Assembly (NCBI GenBank): GCA_902826835.1
Contig: CADEGH010000003.1
Location: forward strand, 114,021 to 178,020
Reading direction: 5' to 3'
DNA: 64,000 nt
Source of the DNA: an uncultured bacterium
GTDB taxonomy: Bacteria > Planctomycetota > GCA-002687715
Shown here: piece by piece, positions 33,492 to 42,435 of the stretch
Layout: the number at the start of each line of letters is the position of its first letter
How positions within the stretch are numbered: the stretch's first letter is position 1
Program-made: the position numbers and the translations under genes
The notes under the pieces: model-generated
Database searches by the model: none
Told to the model about the DNA's origin: nothing
What the model saw: only the letters and a program-made list of their open reading frames with translations

Positions 33492-33813
33492 TCCAGATCT
33501 CCTACGACCGAAGATTAGCTCTGGTTGCTTCGTTCGGCACAAATTGGGTCCGCTGCCGCGGAGGCGCCCCTCGCACAGCGGGTTCTCGCTGACGCCCGCC
33601 CGCTTGGACAGCTTCTCGCAACCGAGAGCGAGAACCGGCCTCTGAGCGACACTGTAACGAGCACGTATCAAGCGGGATCGCGAGGAGCCACATCGTCCGC
33701 GGATTCCCGACCATCGACCAGGGGACTTCGGAATTGCCTTGACCGGGAGCTCATTCGATCCCAAGCTGCACCTTGCCTCTCGCCCAAGAGGCGAATCGTG
33801 GGAGATCCATCTC
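33492..33813. other. 322-bp divergent intergenic region with inverted repeat
   Basis: No gene supported. It holds a perfect 10-bp inverted repeat (GGTTCTCGCT at 33581-33590 and AGCGAGAACC at 33627-33636, 36-nt spacer) between two divergent propeller genes. It could be a shared operator or a stem. I see no clear -35/-10 pair. Confidence 0.45.
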
Positions 33814-35418
33814 ATGCCAGCCCTTCTCTCGGCGCGCCTTTGGCGACTCGTCAGCTTCCCTGTCTTGGCTGCGAGCCTCTGCGCGCAATGCCCCGGATCT
33901 TCGAGTCTCTCCCTCACTGTCGAGGGTGGTCGGATCGGCGATGAATTTCGAATCCGCATCAATGGCCCCGCCGGCGCCCCCGGCCTCCTCGGGCTCGATC
34001 TGATGGGTGGCAACACTCCGACCCCGTTCGGCACGATCTGCCTTGGCCTCTCCCCTGCGCTCTTCCTTCAGCCCCTGACCCTGGATGCCAACGGGACTTT
34101 CGAAGTCGGCGGGATTTTGGCGGCTGGCGTCGCTCCACCAGGCCTTACCCTCTTCCATCAGGCGGCGGTCGCCGATCCCTTTGCCGTCGGCAATCCCCCA
34201 CTCCTGAGCTCCGGCATCACTCGTACGTGGAGGCACCCCAAGTGGTTCGCCTTCGGGCTTGGTCTAGCCACCTTCGGAGTCTCGCCCCATTTGGTCGCCA
34301 TCGATGCGGTGACGGACACGGTGGCGTATTCCGTGACTCCCCTCGCCGGAGTGAACTCCAGTTCAGCATTCTTCTACATTCCAGAGCAGCACGAAGTGGG
34401 CCTGCTCGTCCAAGGTGGCACCTTGGACCGATGGAATGCCGAGACGGGGACCTTCCTGGGTTCGACGCCACTTCCTACCGAGTTGGCGCAGAGCGGGGCG
34501 ATGTTTGTCCACGAGGACGGAACGGCACTCACGGCGGTCGTTCTCCAAAGCCCCGGGACTCTGCTTCACGATCTCCGGACCTACTCACTGCCGTCCCTGC
34601 AGGTCATCAGTTCGTCTTCACTCACCGGCATCGCCAGTTTCACCCCGCAAGCGATCTCCCTGCACCCCATTCCCGGTACGAGCTTGGTTTATTTGGGACT
34701 CCGCACTCAACCGAAGCCCCCGGAGGTCATCGTTCCCTTCGACCTTGCCACGCAGACGAGCTATCCGCCCATCGTGTTGGGCGGCGGATTGGGACCGATC
34801 ATCCGTGACTACGATCGGGTGTTGGTCGGTGTCACCAACGACGATTCCCCCTTTGCATTCCCAATTTATCCGCCCTCCGCGTGGGTGCGCGCCATTGATC
34901 TCACGACTCACAGCGTGACCGCTTCCCTTGCACTCGGCATCGGGCGAGTCCAATACCTCGCACCGTCGGCCGACGCTCCCGGCTCCAGCGTGTTCGTGGG
35001 TTTGAACAGCCTGTCGCGAATCGAGGAGGTAGCCCCGGATTTGTCGGCAATCAGCCGGACTATCGCTCTGCCCGCGCCGCCAGGAAGCCGCGAGCCAATC
35101 TATGCGCTCTCCGCGGGATCCTCGGAGTTTCTCCTTCTCTTTCCTGGGCAGCCACCCTTCGCCACCGTGCCCGCATCGCTCGGGCGTCTTGACCGCATTG
35201 ACGTCGCGACCGGAGCCGCCTTGGCGTCCATTCCACTAGAAGCCGACTTGTACAGCGGACCGTTTGTTCTCCCGTCAAAGACTCTGAGGAAGGCCGCATT
35301 CCTTCGAAGTCTCACCCGTGAATTGACGGTTTTTGGCACCGATACTTCGACCTCGCCCCCCACCACGATCCCACTCCCCGGGCAGATCGGCATTCCCTCC
35401 CTGATCACCGACCGATGA
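33814..35418 (+). CDS. secreted beta-propeller protein of unknown function
   Basis: 534 residues. A signal peptide (LVSFPVLAASLCAQ) is followed by a N-terminal beta domain (RIGDEFRIRINGPAGAPGLLG, written in parts: residues about 35-55) that resembles the N-terminal part of the FG-GAP protein at 676. The rest looks like a YVTN/WD-type propeller with repeated hydrophobic strands. No catalytic motif is seen. The start is chosen at ATG 33814, with GGGAG upstream; a longer frame to 33739 adds a non-hydrophobic leader. Probably exported to the cell surface or periplasm. Confidence 0.75.
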   Translation: MPALLSARLWRLVSFPVLAASLCAQCPGSSSLSLTVEGGRIGDEFRIRINGPAGAPGLLGLDLMGGNTPTPFGTICLGLSPALFLQPLTLDANGTFEVGGILAAGVAPPGLTLFHQAAVADPFAVGNPPLLSSGITRTWRHPKWFAFGLGLATFGVSPHLVAIDAVTDTVAYSVTPLAGVNSSSAFFYIPEQHEVGLLVQGGTLDRWNAETGTFLGSTPLPTELAQSGAMFVHEDGTALTAVVLQSPGTLLHDLRTYSLPSLQVISSSSLTGIASFTPQAISLHPIPGTSLVYLGLRTQPKPPEVIVPFDLATQTSYPPIVLGGGLGPIIRDYDRVLVGVTNDDSPFAFPIYPPSAWVRAIDLTTHSVTASLALGIGRVQYLAPSADAPGSSVFVGLNSLSRIEEVAPDLSAISRTIALPAPPGSREPIYALSAGSSEFLLLFPGQPPFATVPASLGRLDRIDVATGAALASIPLEADLYSGPFVLPSKTLRKAAFLRSLTRELTVFGTDTSTSPPTTIPLPGQIGIPSLITDR

Positions 35419-35458
35419 CCGCGCAATTTGTGCGGCCCTCGAGTCCGTATCGTGGGCC

Positions 35459-36670
35459 ATGTCGGCCTTGGACTGGATCGCGCTCACGCTCACCTTCACG
35501 ATCGGACTCCTCGGGTATCTCGCGCTGCTCGCCGCCCAGCGCACTCGCTACCTGAAGCACCTCCTGCGTTCGGACGTCCTCGCCGGAGGCGTCACCGTGG
35601 TCGTCACCGCGCGGAACGAAGCGGCCGATCTCGAATCCACGGTGCGGCGCTTCCGCGAACAGAAGATCGCCAACTCCGCACTCGTCGTAGTCGACGATCG
35701 CTCGACCGATGAGAGTCCCGCGATTCTCGCGCGGATGGCATCCGAGACCGTGGCGGGAGTGCCTCTGCAAACGCGGCGTATCGACCATTTGCCGCCGGGC
35801 ATCCTCGGAAAGGTCCATGCGTGCTCAGTCGGGGCTGCCACCGCCCAAACTCCCTGGATTCTCTTTGCCGACGGCGATGTCGAACTGGCCGATGTCACGG
35901 TCCTCGCACGCATCGTGGGTTACGCGGAAGCGGAAGGGCTCGACCACTTGGCAGTCCTTCCGGATACCCGCCCCATGGGCTTTTGGCAGGAGACGCTCAT
36001 GAACGTCTTCGCCCAGTCCTTCCTGCTCTCTTGCCGCACTTACGAACAAGACCGCGACTTGCCGCGAGGCGGGGGCGGAGTCGGAGCCTTCAACCTCGTG
36101 CGACGCGAAGCCTACGAGCGCATCGGCGGGCATCGCGAACTGGCGCTCGAGATCGGCGACGACTGGAGACTGGGAACGCTTCTGAAGGAGAGTGGCGCCA
36201 AGCAACGCATGCGATTCGGCCACGACCTCGTGCGCTGCCCTTGGCATCGCAGTGCCCGAGCTCTCATCAAAGGGCTCGAAAAGAACCTGTTTGCCGGGTT
36301 CGGCTTCTCGATGGGAAAAGTCACGCTCGGCGCCCTTTGGTTCCTCGCCCTCGGGTTCCTACCCAGCTTGCTTTCGGGCATGGGCATCGCGCACCAACGA
36401 TGGTGGTGGGGCTTGCCGTTGTTCCTCCAGATACTCGCGGCAACCTCGGGTTGGTGGCTCCACCGAACGGCCAGTGGCGTCAGGCTCTTGCCAATCCTCG
36501 CCTACCCTCTCGGGGTGGGTTTGTTTCTGGTGGCCCTCGCCAATTCGACGGCAAAGACCCTCACGCGCGGGGGCGTTCGGTGGAGAGACACCTTCTATCC
36601 CCTCCCGGCGCTTCGGGCCGCGCGCGTACGCACCGGCCAGGGACGACGTTTCAATCGCGTGTCGCCGTGA
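35459..36670 (+). CDS. family 2 glycosyltransferase, membrane-bound
   Basis: 403 residues. An N-terminal helix (WIALTLTFTIGLLGYLALLAA) precedes a GT-A fold with VVVTARNEA, VVDDRST and the DxD-type ADGDVEL. The acceptor motif is GDDWRLGTLLKESG. Three or four C-terminal helices anchor the protein (GALWFLALGFLPSLLSGMG, LFLQILAATSGWWLH, LAYPLGVGLFLVALA) and a C-terminal GGVRWRDTFYPL motif resembles HpnB/CrtQ-like enzymes. The sugar donor and acceptor are not identifiable. Its last 20 bp overlap the convergent secreted gene. GT2 enzymes of this type often act on lipids. Confidence 0.88.
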   Translation: MSALDWIALTLTFTIGLLGYLALLAAQRTRYLKHLLRSDVLAGGVTVVVTARNEAADLESTVRRFREQKIANSALVVVDDRSTDESPAILARMASETVAGVPLQTRRIDHLPPGILGKVHACSVGAATAQTPWILFADGDVELADVTVLARIVGYAEAEGLDHLAVLPDTRPMGFWQETLMNVFAQSFLLSCRTYEQDRDLPRGGGGVGAFNLVRREAYERIGGHRELALEIGDDWRLGTLLKESGAKQRMRFGHDLVRCPWHRSARALIKGLEKNLFAGFGFSMGKVTLGALWFLALGFLPSLLSGMGIAHQRWWWGLPLFLQILAATSGWWLHRTASGVRLLPILAYPLGVGLFLVALANSTAKTLTRGGVRWRDTFYPLPALRAARVRTGQGRRFNRVSP

Positions 36671-38291
36671 GCTTGCCCCCGGGGAGTTCGACTTCGGCGT
36701 ACCGAAGTCGCCCGTCGGCCTCGATCTCGTAGACCGACCGAACCCCGCCGCTCATGCCCTTCGACATGCGCTGGAGGCGGCGCACCCCTTCCGGCAGGAC
36801 CACCGCATCGGGACGGCGCGGTTGGTCCATCCAGATCGCATTGGCAGGCACCATGCTCCAGTTGGGCTGACCCAGGCGAATCTCCCCGACTGCCTGCCGC
36901 TCGCCTCGCTTGGGTACTCCGAGGCGACGCCAGGTCGTCCACGCGGCGGTCACCGCGGGACCGTCGAATCCGTGGTTGTCGATCAAGGTGTAGTCCTGCC
37001 CGGTGAGGTACTCGTGTGCCTTCCAGGCTTCACTCTTGATGTGGTGGCCGTCGGTCCAGTAGCGCGCCCAGATTCGAAGATCGGGTTGTACGAGAACCCC
37101 CTCCACCAGATAGCCACGGGCATCGAAGGTGGCCCGAAATCGGCTGGCGGTGACCGAGGGTCCTTCGGGGAGCACTCGAACGAGAACATGCAAGCGGCCT
37201 TCCGACTCTGTGGCCACAAGGTCCTCGCTCCCGGCGGGGCGATCGTCAAAACGCAGCGTGAAGCGTGCGCGCTCGATCTCCTGGCCCGGCAGCGCCAGGG
37301 TGTCGCGGGCGAAGGTGTCGGGATCGAGGTCCGCGGCCCGGCGAAGATGGGGCGCGGCGGTCGCCTCCGTCCACCATTCCTGGGCCCGAATCACCCCCAC
37401 GACCTCGTGAAAAAACTCGGCCCCATGCCGCGGATCGGCGGCATGAACGACCCACGGTTCGTCCGGGTTGGCTTGCGCGGTGGGGCGTGGACCCGCCGAC
37501 GCCAAGGACAATGCGTACACCCGATCCTTGGATACTCCGAGCTGCGACAGGGCCCGCGCCTCAGCGGCGATGCCCCAGTCCGGACGGTCGCCCGCGAAGC
37601 TGGCGTCGAGAATCAGCGCCTCTCGGCGGGCGAGCTCGCGGGCGAGCGGGCCCAATACCGCCAGCGCCTTCCCCTCCGGAAAAGAGGCGGGGTCGGCCAG
37701 AGGCCGCGCAAACTGCGCTCGCACTCGTCGTTGACGCCCAAGCTGCGACTCCACGCGCGCTGCGAGTTCCGGTGGTGTCAACGCGAGCAGGCGCTTCCAG
37801 AGGGCGGGCGCCTCGAAGGTGCCCGTTTCGACCCCGAGCATGCCGGCGACCCACGGAATCAGGGGCGCCGCCGCAGCCTCGGCAGAACTCGCCTGGACTG
37901 TCGGCCAGAGCACCGGAATCGGAGTCGCCGGCAGCGTCTCGCTTGCCTCCACACGGGTGATCCCCAGGAGCAGAGCCGAAGCGCCGTGCCCCTTCCAGGC
38001 CTGGACATCGAAGCCCGCCGCCTCGTAGCCGCGGGAAATCCAGCCCGGACCAGGGTAAATCACTCGATCCAGGTCGCCCACCTTGGCGTCCGCGGAATCG
38101 GCCGCAACCAAGCGTCGAGTCCCCCCCGTGACGACCACGATGTAGGGTCGGTCGACCTCGCCGAGCCTGGCATCCAAACAGTGGAAGGGGCCATACAAAT
38201 GGCGGCCCTGGCCCGGCCCACCTGGCCCCTGGGCGGAGGCCAGGGCACCGAGACCGAGCACGAGCCACACGGACAACCGGCAAGCTGGCAT
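36651..38291 (-). CDS. secreted protein of unknown function
   Basis: 546 residues. A signal peptide (RLSVWLVLGLGALASAQ) precedes a body without a recognisable catalytic motif. The middle (PELAARVESQLGRQRRVRAQF) is helical and the last 250 residues are beta-rich with Trp/Arg/Asp (DLRIWARYWTDGHH). It may bind a polymer. The start ATG 38291 fits the signal peptide and has GGGGAG about 9 nt upstream. A divergent sigma-70-like promoter for the efflux operon begins 20 bp upstream. Confidence 0.7.
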   Translation of the reverse strand: MPACRLSVWLVLGLGALASAQGPGGPGQGRHLYGPFHCLDARLGEVDRPYIVVVTGGTRRLVAADSADAKVGDLDRVIYPGPGWISRGYEAAGFDVQAWKGHGASALLLGITRVEASETLPATPIPVLWPTVQASSAEAAAAPLIPWVAGMLGVETGTFEAPALWKRLLALTPPELAARVESQLGRQRRVRAQFARPLADPASFPEGKALAVLGPLARELARREALILDASFAGDRPDWGIAAEARALSQLGVSKDRVYALSLASAGPRPTAQANPDEPWVVHAADPRHGAEFFHEVVGVIRAQEWWTEATAAPHLRRAADLDPDTFARDTLALPGQEIERARFTLRFDDRPAGSEDLVATESEGRLHVLVRVLPEGPSVTASRFRATFDARGYLVEGVLVQPDLRIWARYWTDGHHIKSEAWKAHEYLTGQDYTLIDNHGFDGPAVTAAWTTWRRLGVPKRGERQAVGEIRLGQPNWSMVPANAIWMDQPRRPDAVVLPEGVRRLQRMSKGMSGGVRSVYEIEADGRLRYAEVELPGGKLTATRD

Positions 38292-38310
38292 GGGTCCATT
38301 CTCCCCTCGG

Positions 38311-38340
38311 TTGACAAGCTCGTCGAGCCGATGAGAGAAT
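38311..38340 (+). promoter_or_regulatory. candidate sigma-70-like promoter of the efflux operon
   Basis: TTGACA (38311-38316, a perfect -35) is followed by an 18-bp spacer and GAGAAT (38335-38340, four of six -10 bases). It would start transcription near 38347, about 11 nt before the first gene at 38358. The match is by eye and the short leader is unusual. Confidence 0.4.
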
Positions 38341-38357
38341 CCGGAAGTGATGTGTTC

Positions 38358-38765
38358 ATGAAAGCGCTCGTAGTCGCCCTTCTCGTTCTCGCCAGCCCCG
38401 GGTGGATTTTCCCCCAGGGCCTGCGCCGCTGCCTGTGCTCCGGTTCGATTCTGGCGGCGATGGAGGAAGTGGAGGCGGAGGGCTGCGCCTGCTGCGAGAC
38501 CGAAGACGAGGCCCCTCCGGCCGCTCCGCCGCGCGAAGTCCTTCGCCCCGCGCCTCGGACCGACTGCTGCGTGGTCTTGCTCCTCGAGTCGCACTCTTCC
38601 GAGACCACGTCCCCCCCGATTGACCACGCGGACATCCTGATCGAGGGGCTCCTCGGGTCAGATCTGATCGCACCGCCAATCGAGGCCACCGTAGCCACCT
38701 CGTTCGAGCGTTGCTCGCGCCCACGGCCACGGCCACCTCCGCGCCCTCTTCCCTTGCGCATTTGA
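38358..38765 (+). CDS. Cys-rich secreted protein, first gene of efflux operon
   Basis: 135 residues. A signal peptide (ALVVALLVLASPGWIFPQ) precedes a mature part with eight Cys in three clusters: RRCLCSG, GCACCETEDE and DCCVV, plus a late ERCS. The C-terminus is Arg/Pro-rich (RPRPRPPPRPLPLRI). The paired Cys arrangement suggests metal binding or disulfide chemistry; no family is recognised. It is followed 66 bp later by a TolC-like gene, so it is probably part of that operon. The start is ATG 38358; a GTG at 38352 is possible. Confidence 0.65.
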   Translation: MKALVVALLVLASPGWIFPQGLRRCLCSGSILAAMEEVEAEGCACCETEDEAPPAAPPREVLRPAPRTDCCVVLLLESHSSETTSPPIDHADILIEGLLGSDLIAPPIEATVATSFERCSRPRPRPPPRPLPLRI

Positions 38766-38831
38766 TTCTCCCCGAGTCCACGACGTGAGTTCGTTCTCGA
38801 ACTTCGGTCCGTGCTCGGGAGGTCATGAATC

Positions 38832-40232
38832 ATGCTGCTTGCCCAGTTGGGGATTCGCTGGATAGCACCCGCCGTGGGTTTGGTATCCGTCGTCGGCTGC
38901 GTCTCGGTGGATCCGGCTCCGATCGAGGTCGCCGCGCTGACCGCCGATCTCGAATCGCGTCGCCTTGAAGACGCGGCCATCGCGGAGGCGCTGCTCGCGC
39001 ACTCGTACCCACCTCTCCTGGAGGGGACGGACGGCTCCCGCCCCTCGCCCCCACGAAAGCTGCATCGGGCCGCGCTGGCGTGGAATCCTCGCGTCCGTGC
39101 CGCACGCCGCGAAGTGTTGATCGCCGTTTCCGAGGCAGGCGCCGCCGGACTCGCGCGCAACCTCGGATTGGCTGGCGAAGAGGTCGGTTCGACCAACGGA
39201 GATTGGTCGGCAGAGTTGGCCCTCGACTTCGATCTTCTGGCGTGGCTCGGCGGAGGTAGTCCGGAAGCCGCTCGGGCTCTGGCTGCCGCCTCCGTGCGCC
39301 GCGCGATCGGGAGCTATGAGCAGACGATTTTCGAGGTCACCGAAGCGGTGGACCAGGGAACCGCGAGGCTTCGGGAGCTCCAACGGAGGCTCAGTGAACT
39401 CGAGACCCTGGCGCAGGAGATGGAGAGCCAGTCCCAGCGGCGCCAGGCGTGGTTCCGTCGAGGTTGGATCGCCCCCCTTGCCGAAAGCGCACCCACCGTC
39501 GCAGAGAGCGCGCTGCGCGCATCGGTCCTGGCCGAACGGGCTTCCTTCGTTGCCACCCAGGAGAACTTGGCCAACACCCTCGGAGTTCCACTCGCCGAAG
39601 TGAGTTCCTTCACCTCGGATGACCTCGCACCGGAATCGAATCCGACCCACTCCGAGCCTGCAATTCCGAGTGCCGCGGAACTCCTCGACCGACATCCGGC
39701 CCTGCGTGCCCTCGAACTCGAGTACGCAGTGGCCGAAGCCTCGCTCCAGTACCAGGCCAAAGCCACCTGGCCGAGCCTGCGGATCGGCCCGAAGCTCGAC
39801 TTCGACTCCGACCATGCCTTGCTCGGATCGATGGTGAGCCTGGAGCTTCCCGACCTTGCGGCCGCGCCCGCCGCGGTGCGCGTCGGTCAGGTTCGCCTCG
39901 AGGGCGCGCGCGAAGCCTTGGCGGACGCCCTCCTCGAATACCGAAACGCCGCGGAGACGGTGCACGCAAGAGCCCAGGCCCTGGCGGCCGGCCGCCCTCT
40001 CGATGCCGCGCTCCGACAATCGAGCGACGGCGCCTGGAACGCCGCCCTCGTCGCCGCCCGATTGGATCCGAGTCAGAGCGACCGCTGGGCCATGGATGTC
40101 GAACGCCGCCGTCTGACATTGCTCGAACTGAGCGACCGGGAGCTCGAACGCACCGAGATCGAAATCCGACGCCGCTATGCGGGAGGTTTGCCCCAAGGTC
40201 CCGCGTCGGCCGCGGTAGGGAGGCTCCCATGA
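38832..40232 (+). CDS. TolC-family outer-membrane efflux lipoprotein
   Basis: 466 residues. A signal with a lipobox-like VVGC (Cys23) precedes the two-repeat coiled-coil layout of TolC/OprM-type channels (ALAWNPRVRAARREVLIA, then about 150 residues later HPALRALELEYAVAEASL). Such proteins form trimeric outer-membrane ducts. It is shorter in the beta-barrel parts than RND-type channels. It starts an ATGA-coupled run with the adaptor gene, and GGGAGG lies about 9 nt before the ATG. It is the exit duct of the ABC system downstream. Confidence 0.8.
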   Translation: MLLAQLGIRWIAPAVGLVSVVGCVSVDPAPIEVAALTADLESRRLEDAAIAEALLAHSYPPLLEGTDGSRPSPPRKLHRAALAWNPRVRAARREVLIAVSEAGAAGLARNLGLAGEEVGSTNGDWSAELALDFDLLAWLGGGSPEAARALAAASVRRAIGSYEQTIFEVTEAVDQGTARLRELQRRLSELETLAQEMESQSQRRQAWFRRGWIAPLAESAPTVAESALRASVLAERASFVATQENLANTLGVPLAEVSSFTSDDLAPESNPTHSEPAIPSAAELLDRHPALRALELEYAVAEASLQYQAKATWPSLRIGPKLDFDSDHALLGSMVSLELPDLAAAPAAVRVGQVRLEGAREALADALLEYRNAAETVHARAQALAAGRPLDAALRQSSDGAWNAALVAARLDPSQSDRWAMDVERRRLTLLELSDRELERTEIEIRRRYAGGLPQGPASAAVGRLP

Positions 40233-41755
40233 GCACGAATGCCGCTCCTACGGTGAGCCCTGACCCGATCGACCTGAGTCAGCTCCGCCGCCCCGAGGTT
40301 GCCGTTCGGGCTCCGAAGCGCCGCCTGCGATGGCTCGTGCCCCTCCTGCTCGTGCTCGGCTTTGCCGCCGTGCTCGGGTCTACCCTCACCGACTGGCTCG
40401 CACCCCGCTACCCGGTCTCGGTGGTGCGGCCGACCGACATTCGCGGCGCGGTGGCCGCGGCGGGAGCGATCGTTCTCCAAGCCGCGGGATACGTCGAACC
40501 CGATCCGTTCCCGACGAAGGTCACGGCACTCACCGGAGGCGTGGTGAAGCGTTTGTTGGTCCAAGAGTCCGATGCCGTGGAGGAGGGAGCACTGATCGCG
40601 GAACTCCATCCGGAGTCTCTCCAGGCCGCGGTCGCCGAAGCCACCGCCGAGGTCGCCATCGCCGCTGCGGATCTCGAGCGCCGCCGGATCGCCGTGGAGA
40701 ACGCCCAGCTCGCATTCGACCAACCCCTGGTGCTGGAGGAAGCCTCGCTCGTCGCCGACGCGGAGGAAAAGGGAGCCGCGGCCGAAGTTGTTCATAGGAC
40801 CGCGTCGGTAGCGGGGCGGCGGGCGTCGCTCGAGGTTGTGACTTCCGAGATGGTGATCCTCGAAGAACTGCACCGGGAAGGGGCGGCCGACGCCCGCCTG
40901 CTCGGGGCGGCCCGAGCGAAGGTAGCGGGCGCGGAGGCAGACCTCGCCACCGCCGCCGCCGATCTCGATCTCGCCACCGCGAACCACGAGAAGGCCCGGA
41001 CCAAACGGGCGATCACCGCGCGAGCCTTCACGCTCCGGCTGGACCCGAAACGCGACTTGGAGGCGGCGCGAGCCGAGCTCCTCGGCGCCGAAGCGGCCGT
41101 CACCAAGGCTCAGGCGGCCGAAGCGAGAGCGCGCTTGGACCTGCAGCGGACCGAGGTTCGCGCCCCGACCAAAGGAGTCGTGCTCGCCCGGCTCGCCACC
41201 CCCGGTGCGGTGCTCGACCCGACTTCTGCGGAGTCCAGCGCGGTGTGCTTGCTCTACGATCCGGGTTCGTTGCGAATCCGCGTGGATGTCCCTCAGGAAT
41301 CCGTGGGGAAAGTGCACCGCGATCAGGCGGTGCAAATCCTGTCCGAATCGAGGGTCGGCCGACCATACGCGGGGCGCGTCAGCCGGGTCGTGCAGCAGGC
41401 CGACCTCGTGAAGGTCACGCTGCAGGTCCATGTCCGCGTTCTGGACCCTGACGACCTCTTGCGGCCCGAAATGCTCTGCCAAGTCCGCTTCGAAGGCGCG
41501 GCCGTCGAAGCGGGCGCGCCCACTCCGGAGTCAGCCGGCACGGTGCGGATTCCGAGCCGCGTCCTCGACGGCAACTTCGTGTGGGTCCTGGACGCCCGCG
41601 GGGAGCGCGCGGAGAAGCGCGAAGTCACGGTGGCCGGGCGCGACGCGGAATGGGCGAACGTCAGTCGCGGACTCAATGCGAGCGACAAGGTGATCGATAC
41701 CGGTCGAGGCGCCCTGAAGCCGGGCAGTCTCGTGCGCGTGGAAGGAGGCGAGTGA
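40229..41755 (+). CDS. HlyD/MacA-family periplasmic adaptor
   Basis: 508 residues. One N-terminal membrane helix (WLVPLLLVLGFAAVLGS) anchors a lipoyl domain (GGVVKRLLVQESDAVEEGALIAEL in part; residues about 100-125), a long coiled-coil hairpin (about 130-290, Ala/Glu/Arg-rich) and a beta-barrel domain (RAPTKGVVLARLATPGAVL in part). The layout matches adaptors that bridge an ABC exporter and TolC. It overlaps the TolC gene by 4 bp and the ATPase start by 1 bp. Confidence 0.9.
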   Translation: MSTNAAPTVSPDPIDLSQLRRPEVAVRAPKRRLRWLVPLLLVLGFAAVLGSTLTDWLAPRYPVSVVRPTDIRGAVAAAGAIVLQAAGYVEPDPFPTKVTALTGGVVKRLLVQESDAVEEGALIAELHPESLQAAVAEATAEVAIAAADLERRRIAVENAQLAFDQPLVLEEASLVADAEEKGAAAEVVHRTASVAGRRASLEVVTSEMVILEELHREGAADARLLGAARAKVAGAEADLATAAADLDLATANHEKARTKRAITARAFTLRLDPKRDLEAARAELLGAEAAVTKAQAAEARARLDLQRTEVRAPTKGVVLARLATPGAVLDPTSAESSAVCLLYDPGSLRIRVDVPQESVGKVHRDQAVQILSESRVGRPYAGRVSRVVQQADLVKVTLQVHVRVLDPDDLLRPEMLCQVRFEGAAVEAGAPTPESAGTVRIPSRVLDGNFVWVLDARGERAEKREVTVAGRDAEWANVSRGLNASDKVIDTGRGALKPGSLVRVEGGE

Positions 41756-42435
41756 TGGCTCTTATCGAACTGCGGAACGTCACCAAACGCTATCGCAAGG
41801 GCGACCATGAGATCTCGCCGCTCGTGAACGCCTCCGTCGACGTGGAGGCCGGCGAGTTTTTTGTCCTGCTCGGCCCGTCCGGAAGCGGCAAGACCACGCT
41901 CCTCAATCTCATCGCCGGAATCGACCACGCGGACGAGGGTTCGCTGGTTGTCGATGGCCAAGACCTGACAGCCCTCTCCCAGAGCGCCCTCGCTCGCTTT
42001 CGAGCCCAGACCAGCGGCTACGTCTTCCAGCAACACCATCTGATCCCGGTGCTCACGGCCTACGAAAACGTCGAACTGCCCTTGCACCTTTTCTCGATGA
42101 CTCGAGCCGATCGCCATCGCCGCATCGCCGTCGCCCTGTCGGCGGTGGGGCTGGCCGACCGCGCCGACCACTCCCCGAAGCAGCTTTCGGGCGGTCAGGA
42201 ACAGCGGGTCGCAATTGCCCGGGCCATCGTGGCCGATCCGAAGATCATCGTCGCCGACGAACCCACGGGGAACCTCGATCACGACTCCGCCGAGGGCGTG
42301 CTCGACCTCATCGAGCGCCTGCGTACGGAATTCGGGAAGACGATCGTGATGGTGACCCACGACCCTCGCGCGGCGGCTCGCGGGACCCGCGTGCTCCGCC
42401 TCGACAAAGGCCAATTGAAGGAGGGCGCCCCATGA
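41755..42435 (+). CDS. ABC transporter ATPase, LolD/MacB type
   Basis: 226 residues. Walker A GPSGSGKTT near residue 40, Q-loop in VFQQHHLIPVLTAYEN, signature LSGGQEQRVAIARA, Walker B IIVADEPTGNLD and the switch His in VTHDP. This is the subfamily that drives FtsX-type permeases for lipoprotein extraction or peptide/toxin export. The start ATG overlaps the adaptor stop (TGATG) by 1 nt. It works with the two permeases that follow. Confidence 0.95.
   Translation: MALIELRNVTKRYRKGDHEISPLVNASVDVEAGEFFVLLGPSGSGKTTLLNLIAGIDHADEGSLVVDGQDLTALSQSALARFRAQTSGYVFQQHHLIPVLTAYENVELPLHLFSMTRADRHRRIAVALSAVGLADRADHSPKQLSGGQEQRVAIARAIVADPKIIVADEPTGNLDHDSAEGVLDLIERLRTEFGKTIVMVTHDPRAAARGTRVLRLDKGQLKEGAP

Noticed and set aside
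36192..38765. 857-codon open frame running over the GT2 and unknown secreted genes into the Cys-rich gene
   Set aside because: Only its last 135 codons look like a protein (signal peptide from 38358); the rest is antisense or out-of-frame sequence.
38760..38826. Possible second selenocysteine by readthrough at the end of the Cys-rich gene
   Set aside because: The TGA follows a normal basic C-terminus, the continuation has no CxxC-like context, and no hairpin is evident.
38060..39196. 378-codon minus-strand frame over the start of the efflux operon
   Set aside because: Ser/Arg-rich without motifs, opposite two genes with signal peptides.
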